From: Campylobacter sp. 2014D-0216
GTDB lineage: Bacteria > Campylobacterota > Campylobacteria > Campylobacterales > Campylobacteraceae
Length of the DNA: 64,000 nt
NCBI RefSeq assembly: GCF_014931215.1
Contig: NZ_CP063089.1
Coordinates: 124,001 to 188,000 of the forward strand
Reading direction: 5' to 3'
The notes beneath the pieces were generated by a model. The model searched no databases. It worked only from the letters and a program-made list of their open reading frames with translations, and was not told the DNA's origin. This document shows positions 63,346 through 64,000 of the stretch, in pieces (the first letter of the stretch is position 1; the number at the start of each line of letters is the position of its first letter). A program made the position numbers and the translations under genes.

Positions 63346-64000
63346 GTGAGATAATAACTATTGCAAATCAAAAAGGTGGAGTAGGTAAGACCACAACTGC
63401 CATTAACTTGGCAGCTTCTTTGGCAGTAGCTGAAAAAAAAGTGCTTTTGATAGACATCGATCCACAAGCAAATGCTACAACAGGACTTGGTTTTAATAGA
63501 AGTAACTATGAATACAATATTTACCATGTGTTTATAGGTAGAAAAAAACTTTCAGAAATTATTTTAAAAACCGAACTTCCACAGTTATATTTAGCACCTT
63601 CTAATATTTCTTTGGTGGGTATCGAGCAAGAAGTGGTAAAAGAAAGTGGTGAATATAGAACAATTTTAAGAGAAAAAATTAAAGAAATTGCTAAAGATTA
63701 TGATTTTATCATCATTGATTCACCGCCTGCGCTTGGAAGTATTACAGTAAATGCTTTTGCAGCAAGCGATAGTGTTATCATTCCTATTCAGTGTGAGTTT
63801 TATGCACTTGAAGGCGTTGCGATGGTTTTAAACACTATTAAATTTGTGAAAAAAACTATTAATCCAAAGCTAAAAATCAAAGGCTTTTTACCGACTATGT
63901 ATAGCTCTCAAAACAATCTTTCCAAAGATACAGTGGAAGATTTAAAACAGAATTTTAAGCAAAAGCTATTTAGAACAGGTGACAATGAAGATGATTTTAT
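63342..64000 (+). CDS. parA: Chromosome-partitioning ATPase ParA (3' end outside window)
   Basis: Soj/ParA-type Walker ATPase for chromosome segregation. ATG 63342 overlaps the birA stop; 219 complete codons are present before the window ends. The deviant Walker A KGGVGKTT (~11-18), LLIDIDPQANATTGLG and DFIIIDSPPALGSITVNAFAAS are diagnostic. C. jejuni has parA-parB in the same place (Cj0100-0101), so parB is expected next. Campylobacter ParA may also affect flagellar or cell-pole placement, which is inference. Confidence 0.96.
   Translation, partial: MSEIITIANQKGGVGKTTTAINLAASLAVAEKKVLLIDIDPQANATTGLGFNRSNYEYNIYHVFIGRKKLSEIILKTELPQLYLAPSNISLVGIEQEVVKESGEYRTILREKIKEIAKDYDFIIIDSPPALGSITVNAFAASDSVIIPIQCEFYALEGVAMVLNTIKFVKKTINPKLKIKGFLPTMYSSQNNLSKDTVEDLKQNFKQKLFRTGDNEDDF

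Overview
The window is AT-rich (roughly 70%), gene-dense Campylobacter chromosome. Gene order and protein content match the thermotolerant Campylobacter group. Blocks recalled from C. jejuni NCTC 11168 are recognisable (Cj1645-1650, Cj1041/1042, Cj0086-0092, Cj1671-1676, Cj1680-1686, Cj0350-0358, Cj0094-0100), but in a different overall order and with gene differences. I infer a C. lari-group or related species; the sequence alone does not fix the species. I see no prophage, insertion sequence, CRISPR array, rRNA or plasmid gene.

Layout. 1-4617: the end of transketolase, then an Mla/MCE-type lipid transport operon (permease, ATPase, MCE protein, lipoprotein). 4661-8412: a putative flagellar export co-chaperone, periplasmic Cu/Zn superoxide dismutase, an AraC regulator next to a periplasmic beta-propeller gene, and uracil-DNA glycosylase. 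8415-10831: a two-component system led by a small periplasmic protein with a histidine-rich tail. 10894-16813: a SIMPL protein, mutY, a radical SAM gene, a decayed gene, and a three-gene envelope lipoprotein operon of the LpoB type. 16864-22645: two tRNAs, a putative metalloprotease, the KtrAB potassium system, and the dcuA/aspA fumarate-aspartate pathway. 23008-31508: a chemoreceptor, small conserved genes, moaC, a very acidic 53-residue protein, a truncated haemoglobin, and the recA-eno-divIC-cgpA operon. 31618-39068: menaquinone synthesis, fliQ, murB, cysQ, an antiporter, bioB and topA.

39197-53142 is the most variable region. It holds two flagellin genes (flaA with a sigma-28 type promoter, flaB with a sigma-54 promoter), five Maf/DUF115 flagellin-glycosylation paralogues, and pseI for pseudaminic acid synthesis. 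Two of the maf genes carry a G9 tract at the same codon position. A third 9-base homopolymer lies inside the flaB/maf terminator, and a 16-bp tandem repeat abuts the flaB promoter. Together these look like a contingency (phase-variable) flagellar glycosylation locus. Poly-G tracts in maf genes are known in C. jejuni; the tandem repeat and the tract in the terminator are the parts I do not recognise from described systems.

53259-64000: CheX-like/FliN/FliO flagellar genes, a Ppx/GppA phosphatase, ferredoxin, the orphan regulator CosR, folB, plsY, a cytochrome c peroxidase, rplU-rpmA, then obgE, a DUF6194 gene, fmt, birA and the start of parA.
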